Below the pieces are notes generated by a model. The model had not been told where the DNA came from, did not search any database, and worked only from the letters and a program-made list of their open reading frames with translations. Below, piece by piece: positions 17,904 to 26,901 of a stretch of DNA of 33,191 nucleotides. A program made the position numbers and the translations under genes. Position 1 is the stretch's first letter. Each line of letters begins with the position of its first letter. This stretch comes from Neocallimastix lanati (nom. inval.) (lineage: Eukaryota > Neocallimastigomycota > Neocallimastigomycetes > Neocallimastigales > Neocallimastigaceae), in the NCBI GenBank assembly GCA_016946835.1, contig JACVTC010000390.1, forward strand, positions 1-33,191, written 5' to 3'.

Positions 17904-20900
17904 TTAATTTTCTTTGTAAGTACCGACTGAGTTTTTAACCCATCTAAATCCTGGATATTTACCATCGCTTGGATCTTCACAAGATTCAAATTTAGGACGA
18001 TCTGTATAACGAATACATTTGTTAGTATTTACGTAGGATCCATTTGAATTTTTACTATACACATATAAAACTGAAGAATATTCTCCTCCTCCATACTTAA
18101 ATTTATGCTTAGCATTAGCACAATTAACTATGGAAATATATGGATCGTTAATATCCAAACAATAGTTAGATTTTTTTCCTAGTTTACCATTTTTACTATT
18201 CGCTAAATACATAAAAGATGGTGAACTGGTAGAATCGAAAATCCAAGTGAAATAAGGATTATGCTTGCTGCTTAATATTTCAATCTTAGAAATATTAGAT
18301 AAACTTGGAACACCCAAATAGTACTCATTACCAATAACACCTTTAAATGTATATTCACTATAAGATTGTTTTGGGGTAGGAGTAGGAGTTTTTTTTGTTG
18401 TTTTTGTTGGTTCTGGAGGATATGAAAATGAATAGTAAACGTACTTTTTATTTTTGTACATTTCATAAAATTCTAATTTATCTTCCTCACATGACACACG
18501 TATATATTTATTTTTAGAAGGGTTACCAGATATATCTTTAAAACTGATAAGATTTAATGGTTGATATTGATCCTTATAATATAATTTAAAGTTATAGTCA
18601 CTATCAAATCCTGCATAACTAATAACTGCAGAATCACTAGTGGCAATATCATTTAACTCTCCCATAAAATCAGTTTCAACTTTCTTTTTATGATTTCTAT
18701 AAATTAAACCTTTATTTGTAAGAACTAAACTTACATTTTTGCATAATAATTTCTCCCCCATTCCGATTTTTTCAGTAGGATTAATAGTAGATTTTGCGAC
18801 GTGATTTTTATCTAAATAGTCAATAATTTCATCATTATATGTATTTATAAATTTACAATTATAGTCTTCGTCACAATTTAATATATAATTATACTTGTTT
18901 TTGACATTCCATTCATCCTTGATGATAATTTTATTGTCGTTTGCTATCAGTTCTCCATCTTCATTTAAACTTAGTTTTATTATATCATCTTTGTAATATT
19001 TACCAAAAGATTTTTCATTAATCTCAAAATTACCAACTTTTTCATATTTATAAATACTTTTACAATCACTTGATTCTAATTCTAAACCATTTTCACAATT
19101 TAAATATGGTCTATGCATCCAAATTAACTCGTCGTTTTTATTTCTGTCAGTAATTAATACTTCATCATATTTACCACATTCCATTTTGACATTCTTACGA
19201 TTTATTGCTAATAGAGTTATATCCTCCGTTCTATCTTTAGCCATCAAATTTCCGGTTGCTTTGTCCAAATATAAATTATTGGATATGAGATTTCTATTTT
19301 TATATCCAGAGAATAAAATTCTTTGATTACTATCTATAATTTTATGGTCTTTGTTATATAATAAACACATATCCTCATAAGAGTTTTTTAAAGGATCATC
19401 AATACAAATGTAATTGTTATGGTGTTCATTGGTAACGTAAAGTTTGTGTTTACGACATTTATTCATAATTTCATCAATAATAAAATCATTATCATCATCA
19501 TACAAAACAAGTAATGTTTCCGTTTCTTCACGTTTACATCTTAATGACATGTGTTCCGGTAATGTTTTATTTGTAATTTCTTCAAACAAAATTGTAGAAC
19601 CTATAGTTACTGGAGGATATTTATTAGATATTTTTATTTCATTAGCATTAGGAAATTTTTTATCACCAACAACTAAATTCATTTCATTATCAATGTAAGC
19701 ACAATTTGTTTTATCATCTGTCTGGATTTGATCACCAACTTGCAATACACTATTATTTTTATTTGTAAATAGGTTTGTATTATTAAATATTTGTGTTTTA
19801 GATTTATATAATATATTTTTATCATCATCTATAATGTATAATCCTAGAGACTTATCACAACGCAAATTGATATTCTCTGATTTCGTTTTAATTTCAAGAA
19901 TAGTTTCAATTTTATTATGGTCTTCAAAGAAATTTACCATGTAAACATCAGTACCTTTAGTCTTATCAATATACAAATAGCGAGTGTATGAACAAGTTTT
20001 TACGTTTCTATTATCACATGCTTTATATTTAAGTTCACCATCTATTATTATACCATACTCCGATAATTTGAAGCATTCATTATTATGATCATCATATAGA
20101 TATTCACCAGTTTCTAACTTTTCATCATTCTTATAGGAAATTGAACTTTTTTTATTAAAAGAAGGATAACGCCATTGTTCTTCATTTTCACTATTTCTTA
20201 TTATAGCATATAATGTTCCGTATTCTTTTTCACATTTTAAACTTAAATCTTTAGTAAACTGTTTTGATAATATATCTACTTCATTTAAAAGTAATACACC
20301 ATTTTCTTGATTAAACCTCAACGTATTATTATAAGGTATAGAAGGAACTGTTATGTTAGTAAAAGGCACGGTTTCCTTATAGAAGAATAAACCAATTTTT
20401 TCATCCTTGGCATTTCCACTTTGATTCTCTTTATCTTCATTTACAGTACCTATACGTATACACTTTTCTTGAGGAGAAGCATTTAGATCGACGTATAAAT
20501 CATCATAAATTATATCATCATCTTGAAGAATATCTTTGTTTGATATTGAAGGAAATTCCATCATAACCTTGTCATAATCGTCACTGTATAAAACGAATTT
20601 ATTACCTCCATGATAAAACATGCATTTTCCATATATTTTCTTTTTACCACTTATGTTTTGAACCGTAGCTAGAGCTACATCATTATTTAAAAGAAGGGAC
20701 TTTTCTTCAATTTTTATATATTCAGAGTTTAACAATTCTCTTTTCAAAGTATTCTTAGAATCAAATATAGTCTTATTAAGATATCTTGTATATAATTTAT
20801 TATCGTCAAAGATGAGACATTCTTCTTTGGTTTCTTCATTATATAATTTTTCACCGTAGTACAATAAGCTTGTAGAATTAATAATATATTTTTTATCATA

Positions 20901-21041
20901 TGGAGGTAATGTTGTCAAAAATGTATCATTATAATATACACTTGCTTTAACTTTTCCAAAAAGCTTTTCACATTTTATACTATAAATTCCTTCTTTATTC
21001 TCTTGACTTTTGCTTAAAATCGTTAGCGTTTTCAGCTTCAT
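17904..21041 (-). CDS. C-terminal part of a giant lectin-like repeat protein (second reading frame)
   Basis: The frame encodes 1045 residues but lacks a signal peptide and begins inside a repeat module, so the ATG at 21041 is unlikely to be a true start. In this frame a TAA (21042-21044) lies just upstream. Residues about 20-870 are divergent tandem modules of roughly 110-125 residues. Most carry one Cys near the start and one mid-module, with recurring patterns such as IKCEKLFG, SLKCEKEYGTLYAI and NLRCDKSLGLYIID, plus W/F-x-YPS-like turns (QWRYPSFNKK). A Thr/Pro linker (about 875-890) leads to a Cys-containing tail domain (897-1045; EYYLG ... NYCLDI ... SIVNC ... KCIRY) similar to the C terminus of the protease at 7113. 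The modules continue those at the end of the upstream frame (20995-26901), so both are most simply one gene with a single frame change between 20995 and 21044. Role: extracellular binding, probably to glycans. Confidence 0.85.
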   Translation of the reverse strand: MKLKTLTILSKSQENKEGIYSIKCEKLFGKVKASVYYNDTFLTTLPPYDKKYIINSTSLLYYGEKLYNEETKEECLIFDDNKLYTRYLNKTIFDSKNTLKRELLNSEYIKIEEKSLLLNNDVALATVQNISGKKKIYGKCMFYHGGNKFVLYSDDYDKVMMEFPSISNKDILQDDDIIYDDLYVDLNASPQEKCIRIGTVNEDKENQSGNAKDEKIGLFFYKETVPFTNITVPSIPYNNTLRFNQENGVLLLNEVDILSKQFTKDLSLKCEKEYGTLYAIIRNSENEEQWRYPSFNKKSSISYKNDEKLETGEYLYDDHNNECFKLSEYGIIIDGELKYKACDNRNVKTCSYTRYLYIDKTKGTDVYMVNFFEDHNKIETILEIKTKSENINLRCDKSLGLYIIDDDKNILYKSKTQIFNNTNLFTNKNNSVLQVGDQIQTDDKTNCAYIDNEMNLVVGDKKFPNANEIKISNKYPPVTIGSTILFEEITNKTLPEHMSLRCKREETETLLVLYDDDNDFIIDEIMNKCRKHKLYVTNEHHNNYICIDDPLKNSYEDMCLLYNKDHKIIDSNQRILFSGYKNRNLISNNLYLDKATGNLMAKDRTEDITLLAINRKNVKMECGKYDEVLITDRNKNDELIWMHRPYLNCENGLELESSDCKSIYKYEKVGNFEINEKSFGKYYKDDIIKLSLNEDGELIANDNKIIIKDEWNVKNKYNYILNCDEDYNCKFINTYNDEIIDYLDKNHVAKSTINPTEKIGMGEKLLCKNVSLVLTNKGLIYRNHKKKVETDFMGELNDIATSDSAVISYAGFDSDYNFKLYYKDQYQPLNLISFKDISGNPSKNKYIRVSCEEDKLEFYEMYKNKKYVYYSFSYPPEPTKTTKKTPTPTPKQSYSEYTFKGVIGNEYYLGVPSLSNISKIEILSSKHNPYFTWIFDSTSSPSFMYLANSKNGKLGKKSNYCLDINDPYISIVNCANAKHKFKYGGGEYSSVLYVYSKNSNGSYVNTNKCIRYTDRPKFESCEDPSDGKYPGFRWVKNSVGTYKEN

Positions 21042-24000
21042 TTAAATTATCCAATTCGTTTTTCAGTTCGCCGTAGTAATTGTTTAAAAGATCAATCTTT
21101 CGATTGTTTCCAAAATGAACAAATACTCCTTTATTTGTAACTCCCAAATACTCAATAATATTGGTTTTATCATAGGATAACATATTTGGATAATCAATAC
21201 TAGTAATATTATTTCCTTTAACTTCTAAACAGAAATTATTTACTGATTCTTCGGGATAGATTAACTGTTGATCTGGTCTTAATTCGTTATATTCCGTATT
21301 ACTTGATAATAAAGTATATTGCTTTTTAGGATAGCTCCATACAATATTATTAGTAATTTCATCAGCTACAACGATGGTATCTTTATCCTTACAATAAAGC
21401 TTAACATCGTGATTTTCGGGATTATACAACTTAATTATTGATTTAGAAATTATTTTATCATGAATATCCTGCATGTATATATGCGTCTTGTTTAGATATA
21501 ATGATCTTCCTGCTGTTTCTTTATCAATATCTAAGGTGATTTTCGTTTCACCATTATATAAACCGTCCTTTTTAAAATCTAAACATGCTTCATTTTTTCT
21601 GGTATTATTATTATAATAATAAATTGAACGATCAACGACCATAGTATCATGGGGATACTTATTATTCATATAGTATCTTATTTTACTTGGATATTCCCAA
21701 ATCTTAACACCAAATCTATCATATAGAGCAACGCCGTACATATCATCGATCATTTCACACCTAATTTTTGTAGGTGTTGCGGCGGGGTAATCCAAATGTA
21801 TTATTTGAATACCATCTATTGTTAGTAAACCGGTTTCTTTATCTAATCGTAGTTTAGATTCTGTATTAATTGTATAATTATAAAATGGTTCAGAATCTCC
21901 ATATAAATAAACCCCTTTACTTCGTAATGTCATACATGAAAATTCATTAATTACATTATTACATTTGGAATCATTCTTTCCATTATTATTTTCATTTTGA
22001 TTGTCTTTTTTAGTATCATTTCCATTGTCATTTCTATTGTTATTTCTATTATCATTTTTGCCGTCATTTTCATCATCATCATCATCAATTACATCTTCAT
22101 ATTGCATTCCATCGTCATCATCGATTACATCTTCATATTGCATTCCATCGTCATCGTCAATTACATCTTCATCTTCCATTCCACCTTCATCGTCAATTAC
22201 ATCTTCATCTTCCATTCCACCTTCATCGTCAATAACATCTTCATCTTCCATTCCATTTTCATCTTCAATTACCTCTTCATCTTCATCTTCATCTCGTTTT
22301 TGGATTTTAACTTCCGATCGTTTATTTTTGTTCCTATGAATATTTCTTTTATTTCTTTTGGCTATAGTACTTCTAACATTTATATTATCATCTTCTTTCT
22401 TTTTCGAAATTGTATTTTCTGTAACTTCTGAATTGTTAGAAGTTTCACTCATTTCGTTTAGACAATCCTTATCTGGGTTAGTGCTATTTCTATAAATTAA
22501 CGATTCAAGATTTTTTAAAAAATCGTCTTCTCGATCACTTCTCAATTCAGTCATTTTTTTATTTGGAGGGAATGCCCATACAAGTTTATCGTCATAACTC
22601 TCATCCTTTTTATAAACCCTTTCCATAATTTTAACATAGCCATCAGTGTCAGGTGTAATGTACATAAAGTAAAAACATTTTTTAGAGTCTGTGCATACAT
22701 CATCACCTCTTATACCAGTAGTAAATAATACATTATTATTACCATCATATATATTAAATACACCTCGATTGGTTAATTGCCCATATACAATTCTTGAATC
22801 TCTATCAGTGATTGGTTTTAAGTCATAAAAATCTTCATGAATTTTAATGGTTTCATCGTCTACTACTTCATATTTTCTAAATAAATTTTGATATTTCAAA
22901 TGAAAACTTGTAAGAGGTAATCTTGCAGAACTATAAAAGTTATTATTTAAATCATATATATAATCTTTTGAATTTATTAAAGATTCTATATCGACACTTA
23001 TATCAGCATAATCAGTTTCTAAAGGATCATCATCAATAGGATCATCATCAATAGGATCATCATCAATAGGATTATCACCAAAAGTATCATCACCAAAAGA
23101 ATTATCACCCAAAGAATTACTAACAGTATGAGAATTACTATAACCAAAAGAATTATCACCCAAAGAATTACTAACAGTATGAGAATTACTATAACCAAAA
23201 GAATTATCACCAAAAGAATTATCACTAAAAGAATAATCTCCAAAAGAATAATCTCCTAAAGAATTATCACCAAAACGATCATTATTAAATAAGTCATCAA
23301 TGAGAAAAGCAGTTGGACTATCATTATTGAGGTCATCATTATTAAAGATATTATCATTATTGTTAAAAATGTCATCATCTTTGAAATCCGCATTATTATC
23401 ACCTTTAATTTCAGAAGGGCCCTTCTTTTTGTCACTATCGTGCGTTTCTGAATTTTTATTTTTAATAGCTTTTTCAAATTTTCTTGATTCAATTATTGAT
23501 TTCTTTTTGTATTCAATGAATTGTTCTTTATTAAATCTATTGACTAATTGTTCTCCAACTCTTATAATTGAACTTTTTTCATTGATGGTTGTAATAACCG
23601 GAAGATTTGGATTTCTAGCAGTACTTTTACAGGAGTCGTAAAATTCTTCTTCATAATAAACATTGAACTCATGATACGGAGCGTGACTCCACATATTCCA
23701 CATTTCCTCGCCATTTTCATTTATAATCCTAAATGTTCCAGCATTTAAAACTTGTAATCTGTAATACTTATATTTATGATCATTTTCTTTATCAGGATTA
23801 TTTATAGTACTCATCATGATATAATCAAATTTATTTAATATTCGCATAATTCCATCATTTCCAACAATTAATTTATACGGTCCTACTCCATGCCATAAAT
23901 TGGCCGTTTTGGATTCCCAAATGGTTACTTTATTATCTTTAAAAACGAGATTTCCGTTTTCTTGTAATATTAAACTAAATCTACCACTAAGAGATTGTAA

Positions 24001-26901
24001 ACCCTGATTAGATAATAAAACGTTATTACAGCCACCATAAATTAATGTGTTTCCTAAAAATTCAATGTTCGAAGGCATAGTTAAATATGGATAGTTCTTA
24101 TCGGCGTATATTTTTGGTATTTTCGAAGTAATATCTGGATTACTAAATGGATATCCATACTTAACTGGAAGATAATATCCCTCTTTGTCTAGTTTATCAC
24201 TTGATGAAGTTCCTTCTGCTCTAAATTCCCAAATAGGAGCTCCTGTTGGATCATATAAAGTTAAACCCTCATAATCATCAGAATTATAATTATTGTATTT
24301 TTTTAAAGTTAGATATGAATTTTCATATCCTTGATTATTACCATTCCATCCAACTATAAGATTTTGGTGCTCCGGTCTAACACTAGACCAGACAACAACA
24401 TCTTTTAATTTAAAATAAGAAATATCATAAATAAAATTATTTGCTCTGGCCATTAATGTTCTGCATTGATTACTACAGTCAAATTCGTTTTCCAATGAAT
24501 GGCATTCAGACTTAAATAAAACTGAATTTAAACTGGAACTACTTGTTTTCATATTAATGCACATAGTATATTTTTCACAATCGCATTTAGCATGAATTTC
24601 ATCGTTATTTTTTTTTATAACATCTAATTCGCCCTCATTTTTACTGCATATGTATTCAATTTCTTCTTCACTATATGAATAATTAAATTTTTCTTTTTCT
24701 CCGCAAATATTTTCTATATAAATGTAGTCAAGTAAATCTTCATTTTTTTCTTCTAAAGACATTTCAAATTCATCAGCTTTCTCATCGCGACTATTACAAA
24801 ATTCAAAAAGTAATTTACATTCCTCTTGACCTCTAGCAACAAAAAGATTATATTTTAATTCATCTTTATTAAGATGATCTATATATTTATTTGTATTTCC
24901 TTTTTTTATAGTGCCAGTGTTATTTGGCTTAAGAATTGGTTCTGGTATTTCCATAATTGTATCATTAAAGAACGGAGCATTAGGATCTTCTTTATACCTT
25001 AATTTTTCAGATTCAAATTCCTCTGCATAATTTTCGACAGGCTGAAATAGAGTCTCATCATCAAGAAACATTTCGAGATGATTTTTAGATGATATTCTGA
25101 ATTTACAATTACCACTAATATTACTAGTTTCTGTATCATACAATTTATTATTTCCATAATAATATACCATACTTCCACCTTCGTTCGTAAGTTTTCTCAT
25201 ATAGAATCCAGAATTTTTTTCAGTTGGATCTCTATCTGTGATCTGTTCTTTATTAGGAGTTAATACCATTCCTGGAATCATTACAGGATTATAAGTTTTA
25301 ACATTACCATTAATTAATTCTTTAGCTTGTTCAAAAAAATTATATTCATTTTTAAATTGCGAATTATCGGAATCTAAAACACATGCAGTTAATATTTGAC
25401 CATCACCTTTTAAATTCATAGGATCTATTTCCGTTTGGTTTACTAGTTCACGATATCTATTTATTGCATTATAATCAACATCAATATTAATGATACTTCT
25501 TGTATTTCTTTCATAATTTTTATTTTCATCTCTATCATAACAAGAAGTAATTTGAATATAACGTTTAATTTTTTTATAAATTGCAATTTCACAGGGATGG
25601 CCTGTCCCTAAACCAGAAATGCTTTCTTCCACACTGAATGATGCCGATGTGGAATTGCTAAATTGAATACTAGTATCTTCGCTGTAAGTAACTGAATGTT
25701 CAGATGTTTCACTATTTCCCGTTGTCATTCCAATTTCTCTTGTTTTTGAACTTTCTTCGGTCTCTCCAGTAGTAGAAGATCTTTCAACTGAGTTAGAAAC
25801 TGTTCTACTTCCTCCATTTGAATTTGTCAACGATTCGCTTGTAGAAATAGAATCACTTAAACCCCTAGAACCTCCTGTAGAATCGGATTGTCCTACGGTA
25901 CGATCTGTTGAAGTTCCTGATGTTGTACTGGAACTACCCCCTCTATCATTAGTGGTACTACTGTTAACTTCACTAGAAGTACCTTTACTTGTAGATGTTT
26001 CATGAGTGTAACTTCCATTTACCCCAATTCCAAATGCTCCAATACTACCTCCTCCACCAACTGAATCGGCTTTTGTTTCATCTGTTGTTGTAGTAGTAGA
26101 AGAACCTGTAGTACTACTGTTGTTCCAATTAGTACCGTTTTCTTGGGATCTATTTGTACCGGACGTATCACTAGAGTTTCTTTCGTTGTTCCAATTCGAT
26201 TCGCTATGCTGTTCGTTTGTTTTTGTTAAATCTTTGGTAAAGCTGTTATCCCATGTCTCTCCTGATTCGTTTGAATTGGAATTTGATAGCGTTTTTTCTA
26301 CTACTTTGGAAATGGAGTCTGAAAAAGAATTAGAATCAGTTTGATCAACATGATTCTCAATGGTAACCCCTTCAGTATTACTATATGATTTTTGTACAGA
26401 TATACTATAAGATTTATCAAACGAAACAGTAAATGTATTTGATATTGAGTTTTTAGAATCAACTGCCTTTGTAGTAACTTCAACTAGTTTCCATCCTTCC
26501 CTAACGTTTGAATTTTTAATTCCAGTTAATTCTTCACTGTAAGGATTACCTTCAGCGCTTTCACTAGTTAATAAATTACATCTTCTATTACCTTCTTTCA
26601 AATCAAATAACTCTTTCAATGTTTCTTCTCTTTTAAACTTTGTAAAATTTTCTAAGGGTTCTACTTTATTTACTTTCACACCATATATATTAGTTAATCC
26701 TTTATTACTATAACAATTACCAAAATATGTATTATATGGATCAGTGATATAACCTTTTCTTTTTAATGAAATAAAAATTTCATTTATATCAGTTAAATCT
26801 TTATTAAAATATCTTCTTGTTCCACGTTTATCGTAAACACATAACTCTGATCTTACAATTGTAAATAATAGTATGATAAGTATTAAATTTTTTTTTATCA
26901 T
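20995..26901 (-). CDS. N-terminal part of a giant secreted lectin-like protein: Ser/Thr-rich head, bulb-lectin-like repeats, acidic spacers
   Basis: The frame encodes 1968 residues. Residues 1-18 are a signal peptide. Residues 145-430 are Ser/Thr/Gly-rich and almost free of Cys, with alternating polar/hydrophobic strands at both ends (TFTVSFDKSYSISVQKSY; SIQFSNSTSASFSVEES) and a glycine-rich VGGGGSIGAFGIGVNGSY core at about 281-298. Residues 430-830 are Cys-containing. Residues about 840-1080 look like bulb-type (GNA-like) lectin, for example FSLILQENGNLVFKD with IWES, and LTLYDPTGAPIWEF. The mannose motif QxDxNxVxY is degenerate. Residues 1165-1295 are Asp/Asn/Ser low complexity with a 17-residue exact duplication. 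Residues 1515-1536 hold four Lys-Arg pairs, and 1548-1610 are acidic 12-residue repeats. Tandem two-Cys modules start at about 1645 and continue in the next frame. It is probably a secreted or wall-associated adhesin or lectin. The frame ends abruptly inside a module, which suggests a frame break and not a natural C terminus. Confidence 0.88.
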   Translation of the reverse strand: MIKKNLILIILLFTIVRSELCVYDKRGTRRYFNKDLTDINEIFISLKRKGYITDPYNTYFGNCYSNKGLTNIYGVKVNKVEPLENFTKFKREETLKELFDLKEGNRRCNLLTSESAEGNPYSEELTGIKNSNVREGWKLVEVTTKAVDSKNSISNTFTVSFDKSYSISVQKSYSNTEGVTIENHVDQTDSNSFSDSISKVVEKTLSNSNSNESGETWDNSFTKDLTKTNEQHSESNWNNERNSSDTSGTNRSQENGTNWNNSSTTGSSTTTTTDETKADSVGGGGSIGAFGIGVNGSYTHETSTSKGTSSEVNSSTTNDRGGSSSTTSGTSTDRTVGQSDSTGGSRGLSDSISTSESLTNSNGGSRTVSNSVERSSTTGETEESSKTREIGMTTGNSETSEHSVTYSEDTSIQFSNSTSASFSVEESISGLGTGHPCEIAIYKKIKRYIQITSCYDRDENKNYERNTRSIINIDVDYNAINRYRELVNQTEIDPMNLKGDGQILTACVLDSDNSQFKNEYNFFEQAKELINGNVKTYNPVMIPGMVLTPNKEQITDRDPTEKNSGFYMRKLTNEGGSMVYYYGNNKLYDTETSNISGNCKFRISSKNHLEMFLDDETLFQPVENYAEEFESEKLRYKEDPNAPFFNDTIMEIPEPILKPNNTGTIKKGNTNKYIDHLNKDELKYNLFVARGQEECKLLFEFCNSRDEKADEFEMSLEEKNEDLLDYIYIENICGEKEKFNYSYSEEEIEYICSKNEGELDVIKKNNDEIHAKCDCEKYTMCINMKTSSSSLNSVLFKSECHSLENEFDCSNQCRTLMARANNFIYDISYFKLKDVVVWSSVRPEHQNLIVGWNGNNQGYENSYLTLKKYNNYNSDDYEGLTLYDPTGAPIWEFRAEGTSSSDKLDKEGYYLPVKYGYPFSNPDITSKIPKIYADKNYPYLTMPSNIEFLGNTLIYGGCNNVLLSNQGLQSLSGRFSLILQENGNLVFKDNKVTIWESKTANLWHGVGPYKLIVGNDGIMRILNKFDYIMMSTINNPDKENDHKYKYYRLQVLNAGTFRIINENGEEMWNMWSHAPYHEFNVYYEEEFYDSCKSTARNPNLPVITTINEKSSIIRVGEQLVNRFNKEQFIEYKKKSIIESRKFEKAIKNKNSETHDSDKKKGPSEIKGDNNADFKDDDIFNNNDNIFNNDDLNNDSPTAFLIDDLFNNDRFGDNSLGDYSFGDYSFSDNSFGDNSFGYSNSHTVSNSLGDNSFGYSNSHTVSNSLGDNSFGDDTFGDNPIDDDPIDDDPIDDDPLETDYADISVDIESLINSKDYIYDLNNNFYSSARLPLTSFHLKYQNLFRKYEVVDDETIKIHEDFYDLKPITDRDSRIVYGQLTNRGVFNIYDGNNNVLFTTGIRGDDVCTDSKKCFYFMYITPDTDGYVKIMERVYKKDESYDDKLVWAFPPNKKMTELRSDREDDFLKNLESLIYRNSTNPDKDCLNEMSETSNNSEVTENTISKKKEDDNINVRSTIAKRNKRNIHRNKNKRSEVKIQKRDEDEDEEVIEDENGMEDEDVIDDEGGMEDEDVIDDEGGMEDEDVIDDDDGMQYEDVIDDDDGMQYEDVIDDDDDENDGKNDNRNNNRNDNGNDTKKDNQNENNNGKNDSKCNNVINEFSCMTLRSKGVYLYGDSEPFYNYTINTESKLRLDKETGLLTIDGIQIIHLDYPAATPTKIRCEMIDDMYGVALYDRFGVKIWEYPSKIRYYMNNKYPHDTMVVDRSIYYYNNNTRKNEACLDFKKDGLYNGETKITLDIDKETAGRSLYLNKTHIYMQDIHDKIISKSIIKLYNPENHDVKLYCKDKDTIVVADEITNNIVWSYPKKQYTLLSSNTEYNELRPDQQLIYPEESVNNFCLEVKGNNITSIDYPNMLSYDKTNIIEYLGVTNKGVFVHFGNNRKIDLLNNYYGELKNELDNLNEAENANDFKQKSRE
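22072..22260. repeat. 36-bp tandem repeat coding acidic MEDEDVIDDEGG-type units
   Basis: Five to six copies of a 12-residue acidic unit, encoded by a 36-base repeat, lie in the giant lectin gene. Two variants exist (MEDEDVIDDEGG and MQYEDVIDDDDG), arranged in blocks. The tract follows the Lys-Arg ladder and separates the bulb-lectin part from the two-Cys module array. Confidence 0.85.
23030..23280. repeat. Low-complexity repeat zone with an exact 51-bp duplication
   Basis: Positions 23101-23151 and 23152-23202 are identical 51-base units, coding two copies of a 17-residue Ser/Asn/Gly sequence. Around them are DPIDD units (23030-23075) and SFGDN/SFGDY-type 5-residue units (23203-23280). All keep the frame, so selection seems to tolerate length but not frame changes. 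Confidence 0.85.

Noticed and set aside
22001-22431. Ile/Ser-rich frames on the plus strand opposite the acidic repeats
   Set aside because: They are reverse shadows of Asp/Glu codons (GAT, GAA) in the giant minus-strand gene.
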